A DNA stretch of 64,000 nucleotides from SIAF01 sp046152955 (GTDB taxonomy: Bacteria; Planctomycetota; Planctomycetia; Planctomycetales; Planctomycetaceae): the NCBI GenBank assembly GCA_046152955.1, contig JBJXGA010000352.1:1-64000 (forward strand). Reading direction: 5' to 3'. The notes below the pieces were generated by a model that was given only the letters and a program-made list of their open reading frames with translations, was not told where the DNA came from and searched no databases. Both the position numbers and the translations under genes were made by a program. Below are positions 42,917-51,687 of this stretch, one piece after another (within the stretch, counting starts at the first letter, position 1; every line of letters starts with the position of its first letter).

Positions 42917-43953
42917 TCAATCTTGCGATATCAACCGCCGCAGCAGCCAGACATAGGAGTGCCATTCCAGTCGGGGCTGCATGGATTTCTCGATTCTGGC
43001 GATTTGGGCATTGAGCTCCTCCAGCCGTGCGCCGGTCGTCGCACGCGATTGCAGTACGAATTCCCGCTGCTTTTCCTGCGACTTTTGATCGAGCCGGTTG
43101 CTCAAAGCGCGCAGTCGGCGGTACTCGCTCAGAACGCGGGCCGCGGCCTGTCGTGCGGTCTTCAACTCATCCGCCAGGTCTGACGGATCGGGCTCGATTT
43201 TGGTCATTTGCTCATCGCCAATCAGGAGGTCGAGCACGCCATCGCTGTCCCAATCGGCCACGCAGAAGTTTCCCCCCAATCCCCGGCTCGGCGCATCCCC
43301 GACCATTCTCCAGCGACGATCCCCCGCTTCCACCACAATCCGCGGCATGCTCAACCGCGGGTCGCGCCGGCGGCCGGAATTCATGTAGACCACGACGCTC
43401 CCACTCGGCATCCCCAGTAGCAAATCCCCCAGACCATCGCGATTCCAATCGGCGAAAACCGGGTGGAGTGGCGCTTCCGGCATTTGGATCGGTGTCCCCT
43501 CCACTTCCAGCGGCCTGGGTGCGCCCAGCGACAACCCTGGGCCGGTGTTCTCCACGATCAACAATTCGGTCTGTTGTGCACTGGCTGCGATCGCCCCGAG
43601 ACGATCAGGTCGATGTCGCCATCCCCGTCCCAGTCGACGGCGTGACAGCCGGGATTTGAACCAGCGGCCAGAACACGGCCGTTCGCGAGTTTGATCAGCT
43701 CTGCATCCGCGAATGTATCGCCGTCTATCCGGCGATACCAGACGATGGTTTCGGACTCGCACGGCGCGATGATGTCCGTTTTTTCGTCCCCATCCAGGTC
43801 GGCCAGTTGAGCCCGGAACAGTCCCCCTCCAGGGAGTTCCGCGATCTCTCCGTTGGCACGAAACCATACGAAGTCTTCAAACCTCGGGTCGGCATTGGTC
43901 CCCACGTCACGAAGCCGTGTCGTGGATTCTGCATTCGTAAATCGAGGTGGTTT
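42917..43953 (-). pseudogene. FG-GAP/VCBS-repeat protein, 5'-truncated and frameshifted
   Basis: Two minus-strand frames carry one protein. The first is open from 43953 with KPPRFTNAESTTRLRDVGTN, then FRAQLADLDGDEKTDIIAPC and CHAVDWDGDGDIDLIVSG. The second takes over near 43595 with TELLIVENTGPGLSLG, PVFADWNRDGLGDLLLGMPS and FCVADWDSDGVLDLLIGDEQ. Each D-x-D-x-D block is a calcium-binding FG-GAP/VCBS repeat; four are seen. The end is helical (ELKTARQAAARVLSEYRRLR and KSMQPRLEWHSYVWLLRRL). Upstream of 43953 a TGA closes the frame, with no start codon and no signal peptide, so the 5' end is lost. The neighbouring gene begins at 44001 in the other direction. Intact relatives are large secreted propeller proteins. 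Confidence 0.75.
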
Positions 43954-44000
43954 TCATCTTTCGTGGTTGATAGACTCCCGGATGTGTTGGAAGGAACCGA

Positions 44001-44582
44001 TTGGTTCAAGTTCCAGGGCGTGCCGCAGTGAAATTCCAACTGCATCGAGATCGTTGGGATACCGTCGACTTCTACCTCGTACTCTGGGGGGCCGGACTGT
44101 TAGGCGGACTGTATTACCTGGGGATTGGTTCGGCTCAACTGAGCCGCGATCTTCGATCGGGGTGGGGGTGGTTCTTTTTTGTCGACGGGCTCGTTGGTTT
44201 TCTCTTCGGGCTGTACCACTCTGTATTGCATGTCTGGCGGCGATTCGCCGAGTCGTATGAATTGACCGAGACGGAGCTGATCATCGAATACGGCTACGCG
44301 CGGCTGCGGATTCCGCTGACTGCCATCCGCGGTGTGCTGCCGGTCAAGATTTGCCGCACGACGACCGCGCTTAAGCCAGGCTTGAAACTCCGTTACAGCG
44401 AGTCCAAAACCCGCCTTCAGACAGTGGACATCTCGCCATCCCACCAGGATGTCTTCCTGGATGAATTGGTCGCGCGATGTCCCACATTGAAACGCGCAGG
44501 AGTCCGCCTGGTGGAGGAGGCTGCCAGCGCACTCGCTTCCGACCGGCATTACAACCAGGGCGCCCGAGAATTGAAAGGTTGA
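44001..44582 (+). CDS. Membrane protein with a YyaB-like PH domain
   Basis: 193 residues from a TTG at 44001 that has AAGGA five bases upstream; a GTG nine codons later (44028) is an alternative start. Two membrane helices (VDFYLVLWGAGLLGGLYYLG and WGWFFFVDGLVGFLFGLY) precede a PH-like domain: LTETELIIEYGYARLRIPLT, AIRGVLPVKICRTTTALKPG, then TVDISPSHQDVFLDELVARC. The 'ISP..qd.F...L' ending and the strand order fit the YyaB-like bacterial PH family (PF06713 type). Function in the envelope is unknown. The crcB gene starts 7 bases after its stop, so the two are one transcription unit. Confidence 0.75.
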   Translation: MVQVPGRAAVKFQLHRDRWDTVDFYLVLWGAGLLGGLYYLGIGSAQLSRDLRSGWGWFFFVDGLVGFLFGLYHSVLHVWRRFAESYELTETELIIEYGYARLRIPLTAIRGVLPVKICRTTTALKPGLKLRYSESKTRLQTVDISPSHQDVFLDELVARCPTLKRAGVRLVEEAASALASDRHYNQGARELKG

Positions 44583-44589
44583 GCCGTTT

Positions 44590-44976
44590 ATGCCCCAACA
44601 ACTGTTGCTTCTGGCGATTGCCGGCGCTGCCGGCACGCTTGCCCGCTATGGCCTGAGTGAACTCGTTTCATCGCTCCTGGGGCGCAAGTTTCCCTGGAGC
44701 ACGCTCGCTGTGAATCTGCTGGGGAGCCTGCTGTTTGGACTGGTCTGGACGCTCGCCACGCAACGGGAGTTGATCTCGCCGCGGGCGGGACTGGTCATTT
44801 TGACTGGATTCATGGGGGCCTTCACGACATTTTCGACATTTGCCTTCGAAAGCAGCCAGTTGCTTCAGGCCGGGATGTGGGGGGCGGTCATGGCGAACAT
44901 GGCGGCGCAGAATCTGCTGGGAATCCTGGCCGTCGTCGCCGGAAGCTGGCTGGCCAAACTGGATTGGCTGGCATAG
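44590..44976 (+). CDS. crcB: CrcB/FluC fluoride channel
   Basis: 128 residues, normal for the family. It exports fluoride as a dual-topology dimer. Motifs: AGAAGTLARYGLSELVSSLL (GGxxGAxxRY-like), PWSTLAVNLLGSLLFGLVW with the conserved Asn, and LTGFMGAFTTFSTFAFESSQ, the GFxGxxTTFSTF signature with the Phe-box and sodium-site residues. Four membrane helices. It is co-transcribed with the PH-domain gene upstream. I looked for a fluoride riboswitch before either gene and cannot identify one by eye. Confidence 0.96.
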   Translation: MPQQLLLLAIAGAAGTLARYGLSELVSSLLGRKFPWSTLAVNLLGSLLFGLVWTLATQRELISPRAGLVILTGFMGAFTTFSTFAFESSQLLQAGMWGAVMANMAAQNLLGILAVVAGSWLAKLDWLA

Positions 44977-45218
44977 GCGTTTTGTCGGCCCCCCCGCGGC
45001 GCCATCGGGATGTGCGCAGGGGTTGCTTGACCTGGAACCGGGTGAGTGCTCAAATGAGACCACTGGGTTCTGTGCTTTCTCACAAAGGTCCAAAGCGCGG
45101 CCCTGCACCAAGATCGAATGATCATTCCGCACGATGCCGTTCGTCAGAATCGTTCAGGCGCTCGTGAGACTCTCTGCGACCCATTCCCGGTTGGCTCCCC
45201 CGCCAGGAGTGGCTCGCC

Positions 45219-46454
45219 ATGAATCACTCAGGCGAGCCGCCGACGAAAACCTACGGATCAGCGCAAGGAATTTTCAGCATTTGGCAGGGGATGGACGCTC
45301 CGACCTGGTGTCGTCTGCTGGCGGGGGGACCACCGCTGCATTGGCGACAGGGGCTTCGGCTGGCCATGGTCTCCGGAATGAGCATCGCCAATTCCCTGCT
45401 AAAACTGGCAGAACACCTGGCGTACGGCTCGAAACTGCGTCGCTACCAACTCCAGCATGCTCCGGTATTTATTCTGGGTCATTGGCGGAGCGGTACGACA
45501 CTCTTGCACGAGTTGCTTTCCAACGATCCGCGGCTGATCACTCCCAACTTGTACCAGACGCTGTCGCCGCACCATTGCCTGCTCAGTGAGGCGCTCCTGG
45601 CCCCGCTCACGCGGTGGATGCTGCCGAAAACGCGCCCCATGGACAACATCGCCGTGTCCTGGGAGTCGCCGCAGGAGGACGAAACTGCACTCTGCATTCT
45701 GACCGGACTTTCGCCGTATGTCATGCTGGCCTACCAGGGGCAGCGCTGGAAATACGAGCGGTTTTTTGAACAACAGCAGCTCACCCCGCGCGAACGGGAC
45801 TGCTGGACCGAGGCGTTTCTCACCTTTTTGAAGAAGGTCGCCATGCGCCACGAAGCACGAAATGGAACGGCGACGCCGGGAGCGCGGTTGCTGTTGAAGT
45901 CTCCCACGCATACCTATCGCATTCGTCTGTTGCTCGAACTGTTTCCCACCGCTCGGTTCATTCATATCGTTCGCAATCCCTACGACGTCTTCAGTTCGGC
46001 GATGTACCTGCGGGAACGATTGTTCGAGGCCAACGCACTTGGGCGACCGAGGCACGGAGGGGCGGAAGAGGATGTGTGGGCCATGTACGAGCACCTGTTT
46101 CGGGTGTTTGAGGCGGATCGGCACCTGCTGCCCCCCAAGCAGTTTTACGAGTTGCGATTTGAGGATTTGGAACGAGATCCGATCGGGCAACTGGCCGGGC
46201 TCTACGCGCATCTGGAGTTGGACGGTTTCGATTCCCTGGCGGCCACCCTGGGCGCCCAACTCGATCAACATCGCAGCTTTCGCAAGAATCAATTCGAGAT
46301 GAGCGGAGCGCTTCGGCGCCGCATCTTTCAGCGGTGGCAGCCCTTGTTTGAGAGATACGACTACCCGAGCGGGTTGGCCGAGCATCCCCCATCGGATGCC
46401 GCCGCAGCTCCCGGCCACCGTGAGAAGATTCCGGCCGACACGCTGCAACCATGA
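45219..46454 (+). CDS. PAPS-dependent sulfotransferase
   Basis: 411 residues with AGGAG before the ATG. The 5'-phosphosulfate loop FILGHWRSGTTLLHELL (84-100) and the 3'-phosphate site ARFIHIVRNPYDVFSSAMYL identify the sulfotransferase fold; RLLLKSPTHTYRIRLLLELF between them is also typical of this bacterial subfamily. The active-site His is probably in SPHHCLLSEA or LKSPTHTYR. It transfers sulfate from PAPS to a hydroxyl or amine of an unknown acceptor. No signal peptide, no clear membrane helix. Its 3' end converges with a desaturase gene of the dihydroceramide type, 42 bases away, which raises the possibility of a lipid acceptor (inference). Confidence 0.9.
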   Translation: MNHSGEPPTKTYGSAQGIFSIWQGMDAPTWCRLLAGGPPLHWRQGLRLAMVSGMSIANSLLKLAEHLAYGSKLRRYQLQHAPVFILGHWRSGTTLLHELLSNDPRLITPNLYQTLSPHHCLLSEALLAPLTRWMLPKTRPMDNIAVSWESPQEDETALCILTGLSPYVMLAYQGQRWKYERFFEQQQLTPRERDCWTEAFLTFLKKVAMRHEARNGTATPGARLLLKSPTHTYRIRLLLELFPTARFIHIVRNPYDVFSSAMYLRERLFEANALGRPRHGGAEEDVWAMYEHLFRVFEADRHLLPPKQFYELRFEDLERDPIGQLAGLYAHLELDGFDSLAATLGAQLDQHRSFRKNQFEMSGALRRRIFQRWQPLFERYDYPSGLAEHPPSDAAAAPGHREKIPADTLQP

Positions 46455-46496
46455 TGCATATCCGGCTCCTCGAGGAGTTGCGGCGGTTGTCTGTTG

Positions 46497-47699
46497 TTAA
46501 AGACGGCGACCCTCTTTGTCTGTCCGCAGGTGCGTCGCGTTGTATCCGGTCTGGTGATTGAAGTTGGCCTGAAATTCCTTGGGCTTGGCAAAAACAAACT
46601 GCAGGCCCAGGCGCGTATAGGACGGAATGACCTCGAGATTGTCGTAGAACTCGGGAGCGATTTCACGCAGCCGCCACAGCCGCCGCCCAGGGACGTTCAT
46701 CAGGTCGTGGTGCTCCACGTGCAAACCGGCATTGAACGTGATCAGGTTTCGCCACCGGCCGTACGATGATGCGGTGGGCTGATAGCGGCGCGTGCCGTGG
46801 AAGTGCGAGATTCCCAATACCCAGCCGAGGCAATAGGGGTGGAGAAATCCGGTAAAAAACAGCGCGCTAGCCAGCAGGTAAACCAGCGCTTGCCAGCCAA
46901 ACGCCACATACAATCCGGCACAGAAGCTCAGATTGACCAGGGGATAGAGGACAGCCCAGCCGGCGCAGTCGTCCTTCTCGTAACCCGACACGAGGTGCTG
47001 GTCGGCCAGGACGGCCATGGTCCGCCTCCCCGGTTTGAGCCGCCCGAACAGCAGCAATCCGCCCAGATACATCACCAGCCCCACGCTGCTGCGGCACAGT
47101 TGCATGATGAGCATGATCAGCGCGTACGGGACGAAGAGCGGCGACGCCGACCGGGTGATCACCAGGTACGTCCGACGCCGCGAGATGAAGTCTTTCAGCG
47201 ATCCCATGTCCGTGTGATGAGCCAGGTGTTCCGGCCACCAGGTGTGATGGCCGGAAAGAAACATCGGCAGCGTCGTCAGGGTAAACAGCACCCGATTCAA
47301 CCAACGCCGTTCAAACACCAACCCATGCACGCATTCGTGGCCGAGTTGGAACAGCAACAGATTCATCGATGACCCGATGAAATAGGCGGTCAACAACATG
47401 GCCCACCACGGGACATAACTGGACAAAGCCGCCAGGGAAATCTGCAGGACGCACGCCCCCAGGCACAAGAACGCTGTGGACGCGTCAGTTCCAAACAGCT
47501 CCTTGATCTCGGGATGCGCCCTGAGCATGGCCCGCGCACGCTGGCGGTGCCAGACGGCGTCTTCTCGCTCGTCGTCCGGCACGCGCTCCAGAATGTCAAT
47601 CTGGAAACCAGGAAAGACCGGAGCCGCGCTGCCGATCATGCGAGGGTGGAACCCCTGGCCCATCATTCCCGGAGACTCGATCTCAGCGAGGCGATCCAT
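46497..47699 (-). CDS. Membrane fatty-acid desaturase, dihydroceramide-desaturase-like
   Basis: 400 residues. Three His boxes are complete: HECVH (121-125), HLAHH (158-162) and HVEHH (327-331), which bind the di-iron centre. Membrane helices surround the first two (LGACVLQISLAALSSY, AMLLTAYFIGSSMNLLLFQL) and lie between boxes two and three. The region after box three, HVEHHDLMNVPGRRLWRLRE followed by IAPEFYDNL, closely recalls sphingolipid delta-4 desaturases (DEGS type, 'HNEHHDFPNIP…LRKIAPEYYD'), more than ordinary acyl-lipid desaturases. So a sphingoid or long-chain lipid substrate is plausible. A 37-base gap separates it from the ABC exporter gene upstream on the same strand. Confidence 0.85.
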   Translation of the reverse strand: MDRLAEIESPGMMGQGFHPRMIGSAAPVFPGFQIDILERVPDDEREDAVWHRQRARAMLRAHPEIKELFGTDASTAFLCLGACVLQISLAALSSYVPWWAMLLTAYFIGSSMNLLLFQLGHECVHGLVFERRWLNRVLFTLTTLPMFLSGHHTWWPEHLAHHTDMGSLKDFISRRRTYLVITRSASPLFVPYALIMLIMQLCRSSVGLVMYLGGLLLFGRLKPGRRTMAVLADQHLVSGYEKDDCAGWAVLYPLVNLSFCAGLYVAFGWQALVYLLASALFFTGFLHPYCLGWVLGISHFHGTRRYQPTASSYGRWRNLITFNAGLHVEHHDLMNVPGRRLWRLREIAPEFYDNLEVIPSYTRLGLQFVFAKPKEFQANFNHQTGYNATHLRTDKEGRRL

Positions 47700-47735
47700 G
47701 TTCGTTCCTTTTTCACAAATGGCTCTGGCGAAATG

Positions 47736-49982
47736 CTAATCCAACTGCTTGCGAAATCGCGCGACGCTGAGCAGCAGAATGCTCGAACAACACACGGTCA
47801 AGCCGACGATCCAGGGGAGGAGCGCGAAAAACCCCGCCCCGCGGAGCACGATGCCCCGCAAGATCTCAATGAAATACGATACCGGAATCAAAAACGTCAG
47901 CACAAAGATGGGGAGTGGCATCTCCGATCGTGGGAACATGAAACCAGACAGCAACACCGACGGAAGCATGATCAGGAACGCAAATTGCAATGCCTCGACC
48001 TGTGTCCGGGCTACCGTCGACACCAGCAGTCCCAGCCCAAGCCCGCAGACCAGAAACAGCGCCGCCAGTCCGATCAGCAGCGGGAGACTCCCCTGGATGG
48101 AGACGCCGAAGACTCCCACCATCACCGCCAACACGATCAACGTCTCGGCCAGGCCCACCGCGGCATAGGGGACGAGTTTCCCCAACAACAAACCGACCCG
48201 TCCGACGGGCGTGATGAACAGTTGCTCCAGCGTTCCCAACTCACGTTCGCGCACGACGGCAAACGACGTGAGGAACAAGGTGACCAACTGCAGGATGATG
48301 CCGACCAGCCCCGGCACGAAGAAGTGCGCGCTCTCCAGGTTGGGGTTGTACAGCAACCGCGGGCGGACGTCGATGGGAGGCGCCACACCTCCCGTTGCGT
48401 CACGGAACGGCGCCGCGACCGACGACTCGGCCCAGGGACGGGCGACGTCCCACGAGAGCCGTCCCCCCAGCAGCCGCGCCGTGTTGAGCGCCGTGGTCGC
48501 CGATTGCGAGTCGCTCCCGTCGATCAGCACCTGCACGGCGACCTGTTCGCCGCGAAGCAGTCGCTCGGAGAAATCGGGCGGGATGCGCACCCCGACTTTC
48601 GCTCGGCCTGACAGCATCGCCCCCTGAAACGCCTCGTCGTCGTGAACCCATTCGACGACTCGGAAGTTGCGGGTGTTTTCAAACGCCTCGACCACTTCCC
48701 TTCCGCGCTGCCGACCGTCGAGATCCAGCACGACCGTCGGCAGATGTTCGATTTTTGTGTCGATCGCATAACCGAAGATCAGCGTTTGCATGACCGGCAC
48801 GACGAGCATGAAAAAGATCGTCGATGGCTGTCGGCGAATATGCACGAACTCCTTGAGGAGAATGGCCCAGAAGCCCTGCGTTCCGCGCAGAGCGCTGTGG
48901 CGGAACCGCCCTCTGGAATTAGCCGCTGGCCAGGCCGTGAAATTGTCTCCCGCATCCGGCTCGGAACTGGCCGGTGTCGCCGACTCGACGAATGCGGCGC
49001 TGGGGCCGTCGACCGGGGGCGGGACGGGTCCATTACGCGAATGTTCGGTATTCGCTGTCAGGCGGATGAAGACGTCTTCCAGCGTCGCGGCGACTTCGCG
49101 GAGCACCCCCGAGTTGGCCGGAGCGCAGCCATTCGCGGGGGTCGCCAGGATCGTCTCTGGCGTCAGGTGGTCCGAGGCCAGTAGATGGATCGTAGCGCCG
49201 AACAGCGTGGCCTCCTGCACTCCGGGCAGTTTTCGCAGCGCGCTCAACCGCTGCGTTGGGGCAGACACCGTAAGCTCGTAGCGGCGCGCCCCTGCGGGAG
49301 TCACATGCGGCAAGCGCTTCAAGTCGCACGGTTCGCCGCACACGAGCAACTTTCCCTGAGAAATGTAACCCAGGTTGGTGCAGCGTTCGGCTTCATCCAT
49401 GTAATGCGTGGTGACAAACAGCGTCACGCCGCGGGCCGACAATTCAATCAGCAAATCCCAGATCTGCCGCCGGGCCACCGGATCGATCCCGGCGGTCGGT
49501 TCGTCCAGAAACAGCACGTCGGGTTCATGTATCAACGCGCACGCCAGCGCCAGTCGTTGCTTCCAGCCACCCGACAATGTGCCGGCCAACTGTTCGAGCC
49601 GGTCTCCCAGCGAAGTCAGCTCCAGGACTTCCTGTCGGCGCTGCTGCAGCCGCCGCCCCTCCAGGCCATAGATTCGGCCATAAAAGTCGAGGTTTTCCTG
49701 CACCGAGAGGTCGGAATACAGGCCGAACTGCTGCGACATGTAACCGATATGGCGCTTGACCGCCTCGGGCTCAAGACCTATGTCGTATCCCAGCACCCGC
49801 GCCCTGCCGGACGTGGGAGCCAGAACGCCGCACAACATCCGGATGATGGTCGACTTTCCACTGCCGTTTGATCCCAGCAATCCGAAGATCGACGCGCGCT
49901 GCACCTGAAAGGTGACCTGATCCACGGCGGTGAGACCTCCGAAGCGGCGCGTCAAACCCTCGACGCGGATGGCGATTGTCAT
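47736..49982 (-). CDS. ABC-2 type exporter with ATPase and permease fused
   Basis: 748 residues. The ATPase is N-terminal: Walker A GLLGSNGSGKSTIIRML (36-50), YMSQQFGLYSDLSVQENLDF (Q-loop), LSGGWKQRLALACALIHEP (signature), LFLDEPTAGIDPVARRQIWD (Walker B) and the switch His in TTHYMDEAERC. A linker of about 100 residues follows, and then an ABC-2 permease: LLKEFVHIRRQPSTIFFMLV, a periplasmic domain (VGVRIPPDFSERLLRGEQVA), and five helices including FVPGLVGIILQLVTLFLTSF and LLSGFMFPRSEMPLPIFVLT. This is the YbhF/YhiH-type arrangement for drug or lipid export, here with both parts in one chain. An HlyD-like partner is not nearby. The desaturase gene follows on the same strand. Confidence 0.92.
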   Translation of the reverse strand: MTIAIRVEGLTRRFGGLTAVDQVTFQVQRASIFGLLGSNGSGKSTIIRMLCGVLAPTSGRARVLGYDIGLEPEAVKRHIGYMSQQFGLYSDLSVQENLDFYGRIYGLEGRRLQQRRQEVLELTSLGDRLEQLAGTLSGGWKQRLALACALIHEPDVLFLDEPTAGIDPVARRQIWDLLIELSARGVTLFVTTHYMDEAERCTNLGYISQGKLLVCGEPCDLKRLPHVTPAGARRYELTVSAPTQRLSALRKLPGVQEATLFGATIHLLASDHLTPETILATPANGCAPANSGVLREVAATLEDVFIRLTANTEHSRNGPVPPPVDGPSAAFVESATPASSEPDAGDNFTAWPAANSRGRFRHSALRGTQGFWAILLKEFVHIRRQPSTIFFMLVVPVMQTLIFGYAIDTKIEHLPTVVLDLDGRQRGREVVEAFENTRNFRVVEWVHDDEAFQGAMLSGRAKVGVRIPPDFSERLLRGEQVAVQVLIDGSDSQSATTALNTARLLGGRLSWDVARPWAESSVAAPFRDATGGVAPPIDVRPRLLYNPNLESAHFFVPGLVGIILQLVTLFLTSFAVVRERELGTLEQLFITPVGRVGLLLGKLVPYAAVGLAETLIVLAVMVGVFGVSIQGSLPLLIGLAALFLVCGLGLGLLVSTVARTQVEALQFAFLIMLPSVLLSGFMFPRSEMPLPIFVLTFLIPVSYFIEILRGIVLRGAGFFALLPWIVGLTVCCSSILLLSVARFRKQLD

Positions 49983-50549
49983 GGGGGGCCCAACCGACCG
50001 CGCATTCGCTGGTCAGCGGCCTTTCGGCGTTTGTGTACTGGCATGTGCGGAAGGCCAAGCGTCCCCTCGACTGTGCGGTCGGATGAGCAGTCTCAAACTG
50101 CGGAGTACCGATTCGATTCCGCGCGTCAGGCACCACGTAAAGCAGGTTCAGCTCGCCGCATCTGCGATCGATTCAATGCCGAACGAACATGACGGTAGCA
50201 CACTCTGCAGGTGACTTGCAACCGGCCGAGACCAACAACCCCCTTGGGAATAGCAGGAATGGACTCGTCCGCTCAACATGCCACGGCCTTCGACAGGCGA
50301 TTGGGAGCGATTCCGGCTGCTCTGCCACCGATTCCCTGTTCCACCGGGCGGTCCCGGCGATTGCCGGGAGGATTCAGGCGCCGCGCGGACCTGCGGATTG
50401 GACACCATCGTCGAGTCCTGGCTTGAGAGTCGGTTCCGTTCTGGCATGACGTCCGGGCGGGAACTCCGTGGCTTCCTGTCTACTGCTGCGGTAATCTATC
50501 GGTGCATTGGGCCGTCCCATTCCTGGATTGTATCACCGACTCGTTTCCC
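49983..50549. other. Intergenic region without a recognised gene
   Basis: 567 bases between the divergent ABC exporter and methyltransferase genes. Short open frames on both strands have no motif and poor starts. I see no RNA gene and no promoter close to consensus. The region must hold the start signals of both flanking genes. Confidence 0.5.
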
Positions 50550-51587
50550 ATGCTCCAAACCACCTCCGAATCCGCCCGTGCAGAGCCACCGAATCCATCG
50601 TTGATCTTTGAAACGCTCAACGCCTACCAGCAAAGTGCGGCGCTGCGCGGGGCGATCGAGCTGGACCTGTTCACCGGGATTGCAGCCGGTCAGGGGACGC
50701 TCGATCAGCTTGTTGAGCATTGTCGCGCCGACCGTCGCGCCTTGCGAATTCTGTGCGATTTTCTGGTCGTCCACGGATTCCTGCTGCGCGGAGACGAGGG
50801 ATATCGGCTGTCGCCGACGGCGGCAAAGTTTCTTGACCGGCGCTCCCCCGCGTACATGGGATCGATCGCGCGGTTCGTCAACTCCGACGATTTGCTGGCG
50901 GCTTTTCATGACGTTGCGGAACTGGTGCGGCGCGGGAAGACGCTTCTGGATGGCTCGGGAACCGCCACGACCGACTACGACGGCTGGGTCGAATTCGCGC
51001 ACAGCATGGCGCCGATGATGGTTCCCGCCGCCGAGTTCCTGGGAGAGCTGGCGGCCCGGTTGTTTCCTGGCCCGGCGCGAGTGCTGGACATTGCCGCAGG
51101 GCATGGCCTGTTCGGCGTCAGCGTGGCGCGTCACAACCCCGGCGCCACGATCGTCGCCCTGGATTGGGAACGGGTCTTGGCGGTGGCATCGTCAAACGCC
51201 TACAAAGCCGGCGTTGGCGACCGGCACGCGCTGCTTCCGGGAGATGCCTTGCAGGTTGACTACGGCACTGGTTACGACATCGTGTTGGTCACGAATTTCT
51301 TCCACCATTTCGATCAGGACAAGTGTCTGCACGTCATGCGCAAGATCCACGACTCCCTGAGCCCCGAGGGCATCGTCCTGACGCTGGAATTCGTCCCCAA
51401 CGAAGACCGTGTCTCCCCTCCGGTCGCGGCGACGTTCGCATTGGTCATGCTGGGAACCACGCACTCCGGAGACGCCTACACCTTTTCGGAGTACAACGCG
51501 CTTTGGAAGCGTGCGGGGCTGTCTGTCAACGAACTGCTCGACGTGCCCAATTCACCCCAACGAGTCATCGTCAGCCGCCGTTCCTGA
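50550..51587 (+). CDS. SAM-dependent O-methyltransferase (hydroxyneurosporene-type family)
   Basis: 345 residues from the ATG at 50550; there is no clear ribosome-binding site and a start 16 codons upstream is possible but less natural. The N-terminal winged-helix dimerisation domain (FETLNAYQQSAALRGAIELD, ADRRALRILCDFLVVHGFLL) is followed by the catalytic domain with SAM motif I in RVLDIAAGHGLFGVSVAR, GATIVALDWERVLAVASSNA, LLPGDALQVDYGTGYDIVLV and TNFFHHFDQDKCLHVMRKIH. It is built like small-molecule O-methyltransferases of the AcrF/CrtF/COMT type. The substrate is unknown. It stands alone, with the vWA gene about 100 bases downstream on the same strand. Confidence 0.88.
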   Translation: MLQTTSESARAEPPNPSLIFETLNAYQQSAALRGAIELDLFTGIAAGQGTLDQLVEHCRADRRALRILCDFLVVHGFLLRGDEGYRLSPTAAKFLDRRSPAYMGSIARFVNSDDLLAAFHDVAELVRRGKTLLDGSGTATTDYDGWVEFAHSMAPMMVPAAEFLGELAARLFPGPARVLDIAAGHGLFGVSVARHNPGATIVALDWERVLAVASSNAYKAGVGDRHALLPGDALQVDYGTGYDIVLVTNFFHHFDQDKCLHVMRKIHDSLSPEGIVLTLEFVPNEDRVSPPVAATFALVMLGTTHSGDAYTFSEYNALWKRAGLSVNELLDVPNSPQRVIVSRRS

Positions 51588-51687
51588 ATTGTGGTCCAGG
51601 CCCTATTTGGCCTTTGCCGTTAGGCGTTGATCCCCGACCCGCTTCCCTGATCGTTGTTACCCCCCCCTGATTGCGACACCACTCGCC

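Noticed and set aside
44400..44590. Fluoride riboswitch before crcB
   Set aside because: The region is coding for the PH-domain protein, and I cannot recognise the crcB-motif pseudoknot here or upstream of 44001.
46460..46480. CTCCTCGAGGAG palindrome between the sulfotransferase and desaturase genes
   Set aside because: A 12-base uninterrupted palindrome without loop or T-tract between convergent genes; likely chance.
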